From the NCBI RefSeq assembly GCF_036492635.1, contig NZ_AP025305.1:1612001-1676000 (forward strand): a stretch of 64,000 nt of DNA. The letters are read 5' to 3'. The first letter of the stretch is position 1. The number at the start of each line of letters is the position of its first letter. The notes under the pieces are model-generated. The model was given only the letters and a program-made list of their open reading frames with translations. It did no database searches and was not told the DNA's origin. Shown in pieces: positions 28,780 through 37,339 of the stretch. This stretch comes from Aureibacter tunicatorum (lineage in GTDB: Bacteria; Bacteroidota; Bacteroidia; Cytophagales; Cyclobacteriaceae). The position numbers were made by a program, and so were the translations under genes.

Positions 28780-29826
28780 TCATAAATTATCAGATGCTTT
28801 TTGCTTTTCCAGTATTTTAACAATTCTGCCGTTTATGATTTCCGACAAGTTCCAATTGTATAGCTTAGGATCTGTTGTGCTGTAGAATTCAATAACTACC
28901 GCATCAAGGTCTTTGTGGTATTTGGCAAAACTTTGGTATCCCGGCACCCATCCGGCATGTTCGTATTTGTATATGGAATCGTATATCTCTTGCTCACCCG
29001 GCTTAAACAATGAACCGTCATTCAATGCTCTCAAGAAAGCGCCGACATCTTCAGCGGAGGCCAGCATGCCGTGTTCGTCAGCTTTCAAGTCAAAGGGATG
29101 TCCGACATGATAACCGCTCATCACATGGTCCATATTAACTTCGCTTAATGAGCTGAAGGTATTTTTGAGCTTTAAAGGCGACAAGACTTTTTCTTGGATG
29201 AATTGAAAATTACCATAGCCCAGGACATTGTCCATGATCTTATTGATTAGAAGATAATTTGTATTGCAATACTCATAGTCTTCGTCAGGCTCAAAATTGG
29301 AAGGCTTGTCCATAATCAATGCCAGACTTTCTTCATAGCTTTGCGTAGGAGATGCCCAGAAATTTGGAGTATCCGTGAAATTCGGAATACCGCTTCTGTG
29401 CTGTATCATCATTCTCAAAGTGATTTTATCCGAATTTTCGATTCTTCCGACGAGCTCGGGCAAGTAGTCAGCGATTGTATGGTCGAGGGAAAGTTTACCA
29501 TCATGCACCAATTTGGCAACGGCTACAGCGTCATACAACTTGCTGATGCTGGCAATCTTGAATAAAGCATGCGGGTTGGCAGGAGTTTTGGACTCTCGAT
29601 TGTGCCAACCGGAAGCAAAGTATTTTGGCGGTTGGCCCGCTTGGTCCACATAGGCGATCATGCCGTCAAAACCATGGCCAATGGCTTGATTCAATTGCTC
29701 TTGAATGGTGTCGGGTAGGGGCAAGAGCCAAGCTTTTACCAAAAGCCATGGTACGAAAAACAGAGACACGACTGTACCAATTAACAATGATAACCTTATT
29801 ATTAGTTTTGTTTTTTTCTTTGTCAT
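28780..29826 (-). CDS. Serine hydrolase, beta-lactamase/penicillin-binding-like (class C type)
   Basis: 348 aa from ATG 29826; the earlier ATG would add 13 unlikely residues. An N-terminal membrane anchor or signal (residues 8-32) precedes the domain. SxxK is SISK at 93-96 and the YxN motif is YCN at 186-188; the third motif is HAGW. It belongs to the beta-lactamase/D-Ala-D-Ala carboxypeptidase family facing the periplasm and may act on peptidoglycan peptides or esters. A D-box candidate lies 124 bp upstream. Confidence 0.85.
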   Translation of the reverse strand: MTKKKTKLIIRLSLLIGTVVSLFFVPWLLVKAWLLPLPDTIQEQLNQAIGHGFDGMIAYVDQAGQPPKYFASGWHNRESKTPANPHALFKIASISKLYDAVAVAKLVHDGKLSLDHTIADYLPELVGRIENSDKITLRMMIQHRSGIPNFTDTPNFWASPTQSYEESLALIMDKPSNFEPDEDYEYCNTNYLLINKIMDNVLGYGNFQFIQEKVLSPLKLKNTFSSLSEVNMDHVMSGYHVGHPFDLKADEHGMLASAEDVGAFLRALNDGSLFKPGEQEIYDSIYKYEHAGWVPGYQSFAKYHKDLDAVVIEFYSTTDPKLYNWNLSEIINGRIVKILEKQKASDNL

Positions 29827-29949
29827 ATGATCTTGAGATAAAGGGATTTTGAATGCTAGCAACAAAGACTATAAATCAATGCAAAGCTTAATAAAAAAAT
29901 CAATCAACTCGATATATTATTACTTTGGAGCATATCTACTTTAAAACCT

Positions 29950-29988
29950 TTTCAAGATATAAATATATTTTATCAATTGGAATAGAGT
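29950..29988 (-). promoter_or_regulatory. D-box promoter candidate for the serine hydrolase
   Basis: Minus strand: TCTATTCCAATTGATAAAATATATTTATATCTTGAAAAGG. TATCTTGA resembles a -7 box and TTG lies about 17 nt before it. This is the proximal part of repeat D1. Confidence 0.45.
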
Positions 29989-30092
29989 TGAAATATATCA
30001 CTGTCAATCAGAGCTGTATTTAAAAAACTACAAGAATCCAGCATCAAAAAGAATAGTGTATCCAATAGCAGAACTCATAGAAATTGAGTTTA
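29989..30092. repeat. Repeat D, copy 1 (central part)
   Basis: Shares GAAATATATCACTGTC, GCTGTATTTAAAAAACTAC and AAAAAGAATAGTGTATCCAATAGCA...CATAGAAATTGAGTTTAGTCAA with the copies at 52330 and 56890 and, partly, 42180. It joins an attC-like palindrome (30093-30148) to the D-box. Confidence 0.6.
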
Positions 30093-30148
30093 GTCAATAC
30101 TGCATTTGTATTGGGCTTTGAGAGCTGTATGAAGGCTTAGTTGTTGGC
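30093..30148 (-). repeat. attC-like site (type A) after the 30.1-kb gene
   Basis: In gene orientation GCCAACAACTAAGCCTTC...CAATACAAATGCAGTATTGAC. The AAC core and the stop codon TAA of the gene before it lie inside the site, so the cassette gene ends NN-stop. Confidence 0.6.
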
Positions 30149-30781
30149 ATTAGTAATTTCTAATTTCTTCTTGTTTTTTCTTATAATTTTTTGTGAAATA
30201 TCTAATAATTCTTTGATTGCAGATGTATTATTAAACTTGTATCTGTCTCTGTTTTTTCTAAATTCTATATCAATTTCGTACCAAATTTCATCATCATCTT
30301 TTGGTTCTCTAAAGGCATAATCTCGAACAGATATTTCTTGAATTTCATTTGATAAAAATGAGAAGTTATAGTATTTGTAATGATTAGTTTTCATTTCAAA
30401 CCAAGTTGAATCTCGTCTGTCTAATAATAATGGATATTGTATTTTTGTTGTATCTAATTTGATAGAATTAACTTTAATAAAATCAAATAGGTTATTTTTC
30501 CATTTCTTAATAGTTATTGTATTTGAATTTCCACAAATATTGAATCTCTTGATATGAAATCCATTATCATTTTTCCAAATTATATATTTATTTTTGGGGT
30601 TTCCGCTATTTGGGTATTCTTCACATGGAGAATTAACTACTATACAACCAGTACAATTGTCATCAAATACAATTATTAAGTTACTTGTATCTGTACTTAG
30701 AGAATCAAGAAATTCATTTGATTGAGCATATAATCCAGTTAAGTTTATTGCAAATAATATGATTAATGATGCTATTTTCAT
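30137..30781 (-). CDS. Secreted hypothetical protein (cassette gene)
   Basis: 214 aa from ATG 30781. The frame is open to 30865, but those codons are the attC-like site, so the later start with a signal peptide (MKIASLIILFAINLTGLYAQS) is chosen. The mature protein has a FDDNCTGCIVVNSPC block with clustered Cys and a charged C-terminus. The stop codon is contributed by the following attC-like site. No family is recognised. Confidence 0.7.
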   Translation of the reverse strand: MKIASLIILFAINLTGLYAQSNEFLDSLSTDTSNLIIVFDDNCTGCIVVNSPCEEYPNSGNPKNKYIIWKNDNGFHIKRFNICGNSNTITIKKWKNNLFDFIKVNSIKLDTTKIQYPLLLDRRDSTWFEMKTNHYKYYNFSFLSNEIQEISVRDYAFREPKDDDEIWYEIDIEFRKNRDRYKFNNTSAIKELLDISQKIIRKNKKKLEITNANN

Positions 30782-30790
30782 TTTAATAAA

Positions 30791-30867
30791 TGTTAACGGT
30801 TTATGTAAGTTTCGCTTTTTGTGTTGCACCTTCGGAAAAAAGTGAAACTTACACCTTGTTCGCAAAC
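30791..30867 (-). repeat. attC-like site (type B)
   Basis: In gene orientation it runs from TGCGAACAAGGTGTAAGTTTCACTTTT to GCGAAACTTACATAAACCGTTAACA. The stem is long and imperfect, with AAC/GTT cores, and lies exactly between the genes ending at 30875 and starting at 30781. Confidence 0.75.
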
Positions 30868-30874
30868 GTATTAT

Positions 30875-31366
30875 TTAATATCTCGTTAGTAAAAATGTCA
30901 TTTCTCTTTTTTTAATTTCTAATAATTCTTTGAAACTCAATTTTTCACCAATATTTACAAATTCGTAATTATAAGCTAAGCATTCAAAAGTTTCGTCTCT
31001 AAAAAAAAGAATATAATGTTTTAGGTTATTTATATTTATTTCATCTTGATTCAATAATATTTTTTCATCTTTCGGGAAATTTTTCTCCCAATCAGATTGT
31101 TTTAATTCGTAGAAATCATAAAATTCTAAATCTTTAGAATTATACCTAAATTGATTTCTATAAAATTCATCTGAATTCGGCTTTCCTAATCTAAATTTAA
31201 AACAATTATTAAATGATATTATTCCAATATCGTCATCATTTATATTTTTATGAATAAATGGATTTAAATAAAATATTAACTCTAAATTTTTAGAATTTTT
31301 AAATAAAGTTTGATAGGGTGCATTTGGTTCAGGCGACCAATCAATATTGATTTTTTCAAATTTCAT
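30875..31366 (-). CDS. Hypothetical protein (cassette gene)
   Basis: 163 aa, soluble, Asn/Lys-rich, starting MKFEKINIDWSPEPNAPYQTLF. It is beta-rich with many aromatic residues (FRLGKPNSDEFYRNQFRY). No signal peptide, no known domain. Attached attC-like sites on both sides define it as a single-gene cassette. Immunity-like by size and composition only. Confidence 0.65.
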   Translation of the reverse strand: MKFEKINIDWSPEPNAPYQTLFKNSKNLELIFYLNPFIHKNINDDDIGIISFNNCFKFRLGKPNSDEFYRNQFRYNSKDLEFYDFYELKQSDWEKNFPKDEKILLNQDEININNLKHYILFFRDETFECLAYNYEFVNIGEKLSFKELLEIKKREMTFLLTRY

Positions 31367-31377
31367 TTTTCAATGTT

Positions 31378-31470
31378 TGTCAACAATTTGTATATGGCAA
31401 GTAGGTTATAGAAAGCAATAAACTTTCGTAAACCACCGAACACCCTATTTGCTATATACCGTGTTATGAT
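31378..31470 (-). repeat. attC-like site (long type B)
   Basis: Gene-orientation ends are CATCATAAC...CGGTATATAGCAAATAGGGTG and ...CCTACTTGCCATATACAAATTGTTGAC; the apex contains GAAAGC...CTTTC. It is closely related to the site at 58003-58240, which carries an extra insertion. Confidence 0.75.
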
Positions 31471-31490
31471 GTGGTTTCATTATTAATTCA

Positions 31491-31883
31491 TCAGTTTAAA
31501 ATTAACTCGCCTTCTTTATAAAATGCACAAAACATACCTGGTCTATGCGTCGCTTCAATTGACGTATTAACTTGAATTTCAACCCAATCAATCAACTTTG
31601 GTAGGACTTCATTGATTAAAATTGTTTCTACTTTCTTTCGTTCAGATGAAGGTACCACACCAGAGCGAATATAAAATCGTCCATGTTCTACGTTTTGATT
31701 AGGTAACCAATATTCAGCTTCAATAATGGAGCAGTCTGTTTGGTTATTGAGTTGTGGTGTCCAATAAATCAAATGGACATTACATTCAATTCCTCTTGAG
31801 GTAATTTCATCTTTCAGAATAGAAGATTTAAGCACGTAACTTAACCCTTTCCATGTTTTTGGTTTTTCTATATCAAATGTCAT
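31491..31883 (-). CDS. Hypothetical protein (cassette gene)
   Basis: 130 aa, beginning MTFDIEKPKTWKGLSYVLKSSILKDEI. Alpha/beta, soluble, with a conserved-looking SGVVPSSERKKVETILINEVLPKLIDWVE region. I recall similar proteins as conserved but uncharacterised. It lies between a decayed recombinase cassette and the site at 31378. Confidence 0.65.
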   Translation of the reverse strand: MTFDIEKPKTWKGLSYVLKSSILKDEITSRGIECNVHLIYWTPQLNNQTDCSIIEAEYWLPNQNVEHGRFYIRSGVVPSSERKKVETILINEVLPKLIDWVEIQVNTSIEATHRPGMFCAFYKEGELILN

Positions 31884-31910
31884 TCTTTAAGATAGAGGTC
31901 ATCATTCCAC

Positions 31911-31973
31911 ATAACATCCCAATAACACGAATTCCGTTTATTTCATTTATGTGCGGAACTCATTTATTAGGTT
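31911..31973 (-). repeat. attC-like site (type C) of recombinase relic 1
   Basis: Gene orientation: CCTAATAAATGAGTTCCG ... CGGAATTCGTGTTATTGGGATGTTAT. The arms AATAAATGAGTTCCG and CGGAATTCGTGTTATT pair with a bulge. Near-identical sites close all seven recombinase relics. Confidence 0.8.
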
Positions 31974-32286
31974 AAAAATTTATTTTAATGAAAAAATAAG
32001 TTTAAAAAATTATATATAAAACCTGTCCAAGTGATTTTTGAACTGCTATCCCCCTATATATGCTGAATATACCTGAGATTCTGGGTATTTTCCAAAGGAT
32101 GGGAGAAAGCGATGTCTTAGGCTATGAGGTGCCATTGGTTTATTGAGCTCGGATTCTTCAACGTGTTTTTTTTGCAAGTTTTTTAGTACTGGAGCTTGAG
32201 TTTATTATTTTATCTTGACCTTCAAAAAGATAAACTTCAGGCTTTTATTTTTCCAGAAATATTTAAGCGTCTGTATAGTTCTAATT
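31974..32286 (-). pseudogene. Decayed 3' fragment of a tyrosine recombinase, relic 1
   Basis: Reading the minus strand gives QTLKYFWKN, KPEVYLFEGQ, then after frame breaks APHSLRHRF and a short tail. The segment coding for the TTEIYTHIT box with the catalytic Tyr is deleted, as in relics 2 and 4. It starts directly after a type A attC-like site and ends in a type C site, so it is a cassette. Confidence 0.75.
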
Positions 32287-32345
32287 GGAACAACTATGCC
32301 TTTATGTTGAACTCTGCGAGCCGTACGGAGGCTTAGTTGTTGGGC
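32287..32345 (-). repeat. attC-like site (type A)
   Basis: Plus strand GGAACAACTATGCCTTTATGTTG ... CCGTACGGAGGCTTAGTTGTTGGGC. In gene orientation it starts GCCCAACAACTAAGCC. A clean palindrome with 20-nt arms, it precedes relic 1. Confidence 0.8.
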
Positions 32346-32607
32346 ATCGTTTTTATTCACGATCCATTGATTTTACATTAGCTTGTATCCACGTGAACCA
32401 CTACGGTTCAGATACTGAGTCCAGTATGAGCGACTACCATATCATGGAATTGATCAATGTGAGTCACAGAAACTTACGACAAAGTGGGAGAGGTGAAAGG
32501 AGTGTAGAAATTGTATGGCCTTAAACAGCCAAAGCCAATCACTGAAAATTCTGGTTAGCGTACACTTAGGCTTTTCTAAAGAAAGAGTGATCATCGTTCT
32601 GTTTCAT
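32346..32607. other. Unexplained 260-bp trailer of the 32.6-kb cassette
   Basis: Between the gene stop at 32608 and its attC-like site lie 262 bp of higher GC than the surroundings. A plus-strand frame (32285-32524) crosses it but begins in the palindrome and has no ribosome-binding site, so I do not call it. No known motif; it may be a relic of another cassette. Confidence 0.4.
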
Positions 32608-33036
32608 TCAAGTAATGCTGCTTAAATGACTGTTTTGAATTTTTCTGTAAGTTTTCGCTCTCAGTTTAATTGTTGCAATGAAAGGATCACCAATAATAAG
32701 TTCGTTGTATCGAGTAAACAAAATTTTCTTTTCTCGGACACTTTTTACTTCTGTCCAAGGAATGAATATGGGAGGGTGAAAGAGTTTAAAGAAGATTGTT
32801 GTTTTTAGGTATAATCCATCATCATTATATTTTAGAATCAGGCAATTTTGATAATTACTTGCATTAACTGATGCACTAATTATACCTACTCTTTTTCCCG
32901 TAAACCGGTTATTCATTTTGTATTTTTCAACTAAATCTGACCAACCCATTTTAGATATCATATAGGAGACAAATACCCATATGCCAATAAAAATAAATGG
33001 TAAAATCTTAGGGATTATTTCGTTTGATATGTTCAT
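32608..33036 (-). CDS. Membrane-anchored conserved hypothetical protein
   Basis: 142 aa with one N-terminal transmembrane helix (9-28), then MGWSDLVEKYKMNNRFTGKRVG, a beta-rich domain and the characteristic HPPIFIPWTEVKSV block (about 91-104). This is a conserved family of small membrane proteins, probably PH-like, of unknown function. It is a cassette gene, with attC-like DNA upstream at 33054. Confidence 0.75.
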   Translation of the reverse strand: MNISNEIIPKILPFIFIGIWVFVSYMISKMGWSDLVEKYKMNNRFTGKRVGIISASVNASNYQNCLILKYNDDGLYLKTTIFFKLFHPPIFIPWTEVKSVREKKILFTRYNELIIGDPFIATIKLRAKTYRKIQNSHLSSIT

Positions 33037-33053
33037 GTTTAAAAGTAATAAAG

Positions 33054-33183
33054 CTTAACGGTTTGAGTATGATGCGTTTGGCATTTCAACGCTCCAATTT
33101 TTCAATTTACTACTATGTTTCTTACTTGCTATCATCTTCAAATTGAGCACTATCTGCCAAATTCACTATATTTTTTGTTAGCC
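33054..33183 (-). repeat. Long attC-like site
   Basis: Outer arms: CTTAACGGTTTGAGTATGATG...TTTGGCA and TGCCAAATTCACTATATTTTTTGTTAGCC. Inner arms CTCCAATTTTTCAATTT and AAATTGAG also pair. Gene-orientation core GGCTAAC sits 15 nt after the next gene's stop. Confidence 0.7.
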
Positions 33184-33197
33184 AAAGTTTTTCCTTA

Positions 33198-34391
33198 TCA
33201 GTAGACATCATCTTCTTTTAATTCTATATCTGTCAGTTCAATCAATTCCTTGCATACCGAAGATATTTTTCCACCACACCATCTGTCTACTACATGGTAT
33301 TTTCCTAAAGTCTTTCCCTCTAAAATCCATTGCGAACCATCTGTTCCTAATAATTCTTTTTCTGCTGTAGGTAGACTCCAAAATTTTATTGAATTTATTT
33401 CATCCTCAATTCTTTTCCAATCCTTAGCTGTCAACTCTTTTGATTTGTTCGTGATAATTTTTCCAGGATCATATCCCCCCGCACCATCTGACACTTTCCA
33501 ATAGATCGAAATATCTCCATTATCATTCTCAATTCTGATTACTATTGGATTATGGAAGGTTCTCAAATATGTAAATCTATATATTTTGGTTGGTAGTGAA
33601 TCACTTAAAACAGGTTCTTCAAGAGCCTTTAAATGTCTAGAATACCAATTAATTGAGAAAATTGCAGACTCTACGCCAGTTACGGAAAAATCGGAAACAT
33701 GGGTTATTACATTCACCGAATAATCTGTTTTCCAATTGTCAGGTAATCCAGCAAATGCAATAATTGGGAAATAAGAGGATTGAATATTTTTCTTTGCTAA
33801 TTCAATTATCTTCTTATCATCATCAATGTAATTTGCTAATTGAATCAATGGAATTTTTACTGTTTCAATATATTTACCATTAATTGAAATTAGATTGTTA
33901 AAATAGATTGTAGCATTTTGGGAATAGTAGTCAAGGTTTACTTTTTTTTTGTTATTATTATACTCTTTATTAAAAAGCTCATAATATATCTGTCCAAGTA
34001 AGTAAGTTGCTTCAATATTTTTATTGTCAATCTCTATCGCCTTCTTTAAGTAGTTAATTCTTTTGGTAAAAGTAAGTCCAGCAAAATGTGCGTTTCTCTC
34101 TCCTGCTCTTATTAAATATGGTTCAGGGTTATTAGGATTGTTTTTTATCAAAGAATCAAATAATACCACAATTGAATCTCGCTGATTATTTCTACCATAA
34201 ACTTCCACTAAATAATTAATTGCCTTATTATTTAGATTGTCAATTTCTAAAAGTTTTCTTGCAATATCCTTTTTATTCCCCCAAGTCTCCCCTGACTTGT
34301 AATAGCTCAATTCATACTCTAAGTCTTCGACAGTTTGTGAAAAAGAAATATGAACAGAAAGGGTCAATATAATTATCAGTATTATTCTCAT
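33198..34391 (-). CDS. Secreted TPR-containing protein
   Basis: 397 aa with a signal peptide (ending ISFSQ). Residues 25-190 contain TPR-like helical pairs (EPYLIRAGERNAHFAG, IEATYLLGQIYYELF). A beta-rich C-terminal domain follows with GTDGSQWILEGKTLGKYHVVDRWCGG, a block I have seen as conserved in uncharacterised secreted proteins. It is probably periplasmic. A cassette gene located between relic 2 and the site at 33054. Confidence 0.75.
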   Translation of the reverse strand: MRIILIIILTLSVHISFSQTVEDLEYELSYYKSGETWGNKKDIARKLLEIDNLNNKAINYLVEVYGRNNQRDSIVVLFDSLIKNNPNNPEPYLIRAGERNAHFAGLTFTKRINYLKKAIEIDNKNIEATYLLGQIYYELFNKEYNNNKKKVNLDYYSQNATIYFNNLISINGKYIETVKIPLIQLANYIDDDKKIIELAKKNIQSSYFPIIAFAGLPDNWKTDYSVNVITHVSDFSVTGVESAIFSINWYSRHLKALEEPVLSDSLPTKIYRFTYLRTFHNPIVIRIENDNGDISIYWKVSDGAGGYDPGKIITNKSKELTAKDWKRIEDEINSIKFWSLPTAEKELLGTDGSQWILEGKTLGKYHVVDRWCGGKISSVCKELIELTDIELKEDDVY

Positions 34392-34416
34392 TTTGCAGTT
34401 CGTTTCTTTAAATTTT

Positions 34417-34481
34417 GGCTAACATCCCAATAACACGAATTCTGTTTATTTCACCTGAGTGCGGAACTCATTTATTAGGTT
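34417..34481 (-). repeat. attC-like site (type C) of recombinase relic 2
   Basis: Near-identical to 31911-31973: CCTAATAAATGAGTTCCGCACTC ... GAATTCGTGTTATTGGGATGTTAGCC in gene orientation, ending in a canonical-looking GTTAGCC core. Confidence 0.8.
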
Positions 34482-34794
34482 AAAAATTTATTTTAATGAA
34501 AAAGTAAGTTTAAAAAATTATATATCAAACCTATCCAAGTGTTTTTTGAATTGCTATGCCCCGAAATATGCTGAATATACCTGAGACTCACGACGTTTTT
34601 CAAAAAGTGGGTTGCAAAACCATGTCTCAGGCTGTGAGATGCAATTGGTGTATTGATGTCGGGTTTCTCACCGTGTTTTTTGCAAGTTTTTGAGTACTGG
34701 GGCTTGAGTTTATTATACTATGCTGACTTTTAAAAAGATAAATTTCGGGCTTATATCTTTCCAGAAATATTTAAGCGTCTGTTAGTCTATGGGC
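34482..34794 (-). pseudogene. Decayed 3' fragment of a tyrosine recombinase, relic 2
   Basis: Residual coding blocks are QTLKYFWKD, KPEIYLF, SIINSSPSTQKLAK. The DNA of the Tyr box is deleted at the same position as in relics 1 and 4, so these three share a common damaged ancestor. About 85-90% similar to relic 1 by eye. Confidence 0.75.
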
Positions 34795-34850
34795 AAAAAC
34801 AACGCCTTCATTTTGGGTTTGAGAGCTATATGGAGGCATAGTTGTTAGGT
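34795..34850 (-). repeat. attC-like site (type A)
   Basis: Gene orientation ACCTAACAACTATGCCTCCATAT ... CAAAATGAAGGCGTTGTTTTT. The core ACCTAAC fits RYYYAAC exactly. Immediately follows the lipocalin-like cassette gene. Confidence 0.8.
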
Positions 34851-34854
34851 AGCG

Positions 34855-35235
34855 TTATTTTTTCAGACCCATTATCATTTCAGTTCCTTGTTCTTTTACA
34901 GAAACAATCAGTTTATTTTCATTCACTGAAATTAGTTTTTGGTCAACTTTTCCATCCAAATCGTCAGTCCGTATAATTTTATTGGATTTATTAAACTCCC
35001 ATTTTCCGACATATTTTTGGCCATCTTCCATTCCTTCTTGTTTTCCGTCAGCGTGGAATATTACCCAGTTCATTTTCTGCATTTCAGCTGGTAATTCCAT
35101 TTTTTGGCCATCCATTTCAACATATTCTAAATACCATTTTCCAGATATTATTAATTCGAATTCGTTTTTTCCTTGAGCTATTATATTTTGTAATGAGATT
35201 AAAGCAAGAAAAGTTAAAAGAATTATTTTTTTCAT
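34855..35235 (-). CDS. Secreted lipocalin-like protein (cassette gene)
   Basis: 126 aa with signal peptide (MKKIILLTFLALISLQNIIAQG). The mature protein begins with SGKWYLEYVEMDG and alternates strands ending KLIVSVKEQGTEMIMGLKK, as in small lipocalin-like proteins. A similar cargo protein occurs at 46235. The attC-like site follows its stop after 4 nt. Confidence 0.75.
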   Translation of the reverse strand: MKKIILLTFLALISLQNIIAQGKNEFELIISGKWYLEYVEMDGQKMELPAEMQKMNWVIFHADGKQEGMEDGQKYVGKWEFNKSNKIIRTDDLDGKVDQKLISVNENKLIVSVKEQGTEMIMGLKK

Positions 35236-35483
35236 TTTTTAGTTGTTTTATAATTTCGAATTATGATGTTAATAACATTTAACGTCTGTATAAAATGAGT
35301 TTACTACTCTAAGTTCTTAATGACTTCAAAGTACATATTGTCCAGTTAACATACCAGAAAGCATAGAGAAATTCATTTTATCTTTTGTTAATGTTTGTAA
35401 CGTTTCAATCTTTAGTTCTCTTTATATCAAAAAATTCTGACATAAATGATGAAATTAATCAATTTATTCGAGTAATTTTAATA

Positions 35484-36071
35484 ATGGATGAATTGAATCA
35501 AATAAAACGAGTTCTGGATAGTATGATACGAATTTCAGAAAATGAAATGACCGATTTTTTGAAATACTGTTTTATCAAGCAATTTAAAAAAAAAGAATTC
35601 CTGAGTGCTTCTCATTCCATGGTTGATGAAATATTTTTTATTAAACAGGGGCTTATCAGATTTTTCCTAATAGATCAAAACGGTACTGAACACACAACGT
35701 ATTTTGCAATGGAAAATCAATTCATTTGTGACTATTCTTCCTTTATAAGAAAAGCGCCTTCAATTTATTCTTTAGAAGCTCTGGAAAATACTGAGGTCGT
35801 TGTACTGCCAAGAGAATCAATAGAATGGGCATATAATAACATGGCTGAAGGAAATAAAATGGGACGATTAATCAGCGAGTTTTACTTTATCCAGCAGGAC
35901 AACCAAATCAGAGATCAATACATCAGAACTCCAAAAGAATTATATGACTCAATTACCACTGTATTTCCAGATATCCATAACCGCGTACCACAGCATATGA
36001 TCGCTTCTTATCTGGGCATTACTTCCGTTCATTTAAGCCGATTAAAAAAAGCTGAATATTCTAAATCCTAA
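35484..36071 (+). CDS. Crp/Fnr-family transcriptional regulator
   Basis: 195 aa from ATG 35484; the frame is open 33 codons upstream but that part does not fit the family. A cyclic-nucleotide-binding-like beta-roll (SMVDEIFFIKQGLIRFFLIDQNGTEHTTYFAMENQFI) precedes a C-terminal HTH (VPQHMIASYLGITSVHLSRLKK). Such Bacteroidota regulators often lack known ligands. Plus strand, against the array direction. Confidence 0.82.
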   Translation: MDELNQIKRVLDSMIRISENEMTDFLKYCFIKQFKKKEFLSASHSMVDEIFFIKQGLIRFFLIDQNGTEHTTYFAMENQFICDYSSFIRKAPSIYSLEALENTEVVVLPRESIEWAYNNMAEGNKMGRLISEFYFIQQDNQIRDQYIRTPKELYDSITTVFPDIHNRVPQHMIASYLGITSVHLSRLKKAEYSKS

Positions 36072-36167
36072 ACATTTGTTAACGTTATTAGGAGCATTTC
36101 ATAGTAATATTTGTCTAAAACAAATCAGCACACGATACTAAATATTGTGACATTAAATAAAAATAAA

Positions 36168-37226
36168 ATGAAAAATGCAAGTATTATTATGACGCTATTT
36201 GTAGCTGTTAGTTGCACGGTGGCAGTAAGAACCGTGAATAAGGGTAAAAACCCAAATGACATAAAAAAGCATTCGAATCTATCTGAATATGCCAATGAAT
36301 ATTTTTGGAGCAATTTTCACAAAGGAAATTATTCGAATATAGATAGTGTTTTATACTATTTAACAAGCGCTTATATTGAAAACCCTAATCATCTTGAAAC
36401 AGTAACCCATTTGGGTTTTACTCATATGTGGGCTTTGAGCGAAATGTATAATCTTGATACTATTCCGCCTATTATAATAGACCATGGCACATTAGCATTA
36501 AAATACTTTGGGGAGTCCTATAAATTAAACCCTAATGATCCTAGAGTATTAGGGTTTTTAGCGGCTTCAAAAATGACTGTTGCAGATCTGTCTGACGATA
36601 AGAAAATGTCCACAGAAGGGTATTTTAATGGAAAAAAATCCATCCATCAATGGAAAGAATTTAATAAACTAACTATAGGATATGTCATGAGTCAAATGCA
36701 TCAGGATACATGGCAATATAAAAAGGCCTTAAAATGGCAGTGGGAAATTTTGGATGAATGTTATTGCCAGAAGTATAATGAAAAAACGAAAAAGATAGAA
36801 CAATATCGAGCAGTGCAAGATACTGTAAACAATTTAAGGAATAAAAGAGCGTGCTGGAATAGCTGGATTGTTCCTCATAATGTGGAAGGGTTTTATATGA
36901 ATATGGGAGATATGTTGGTAAAGAATGGAGAATGGGAAAAAGCCAAACAAGTATACATGCTTGCTAAACAAGCGCCTAATTATAAGACTTGGCCGTTTAA
37001 ATTCGTGCTTGAAAAAAGAATAGTATCCGCAGAGGAGAATGTTGAGAAATTTAGGCAACCAATTGCTGATGATAAAGTATATCAAGTGAGCGATGTCATG
37101 CTAATCAATTCTTCTATTTCTTGTGTTTCTTGTCATAAAATGAGTAGTCAAGATTTAGCGACTTATAGAAATTTTGATTGGAAGAAATACAAAAATGAAA
37201 ATAATATCTATTTTACGAGTAAATAA
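36168..37226 (+). CDS. Lipoprotein with TPR-like body and C-terminal CXXCH
   Basis: 352 aa from ATG 36168 (signal peptide with Cys16 in VAVSC). The body is helical, TPR-like (NPNHLETVTHLGFTHMWALSEMY, LKYFGESYKLNPNDPRVLGFLAA). The C-terminus has SCVSCHKMS, a CXXCH motif that may bind heme c or a metal. It lies 96 bp after the Crp-like gene and could be its target. A MITE copy begins just after the stop. Confidence 0.75.
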   Translation: MKNASIIMTLFVAVSCTVAVRTVNKGKNPNDIKKHSNLSEYANEYFWSNFHKGNYSNIDSVLYYLTSAYIENPNHLETVTHLGFTHMWALSEMYNLDTIPPIIIDHGTLALKYFGESYKLNPNDPRVLGFLAASKMTVADLSDDKKMSTEGYFNGKKSIHQWKEFNKLTIGYVMSQMHQDTWQYKKALKWQWEILDECYCQKYNEKTKKIEQYRAVQDTVNNLRNKRACWNSWIVPHNVEGFYMNMGDMLVKNGEWEKAKQVYMLAKQAPNYKTWPFKFVLEKRIVSAEENVEKFRQPIADDKVYQVSDVMLINSSISCVSCHKMSSQDLATYRNFDWKKYKNENNIYFTSK

Positions 37227-37233
37227 TATTATA

Positions 37234-37324
37234 CATTGTCACGATTGATTTTTTATAATATTTTATTTTCCTCAGGAGGAAAAACAAAGGAGAATTATCA
37301 TAAAAAATTAATCGTGATAGACAT
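37234..37324. mobile_element. MITE-like palindromic element, copy 2
   Basis: CATTGTCACGATTGATTTTTTATA ... AAAAAATTAATCGTGATAGACATTA: the same terminal repeats and CCTC-GGAGG core as copy 1 at 10748, with internal divergence. It separates two converging genes and may also act as a bidirectional terminator. Confidence 0.7.
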
Positions 37325-37339
37325 TAATGTGCTGTTATT

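Noticed and set aside
32287-32345. Group II intron domain V (because of GAGCCGTACG)
   Set aside because: The motif is the loop of a type A attC-like site and recurs in variant form in other copies; there is no domain V hairpin or reverse transcriptase.
32285-32524. 79-aa plus-strand ORF
   Set aside because: Starts inside an attC-like palindrome, has no ribosome-binding site or known motif, and runs against the array direction.
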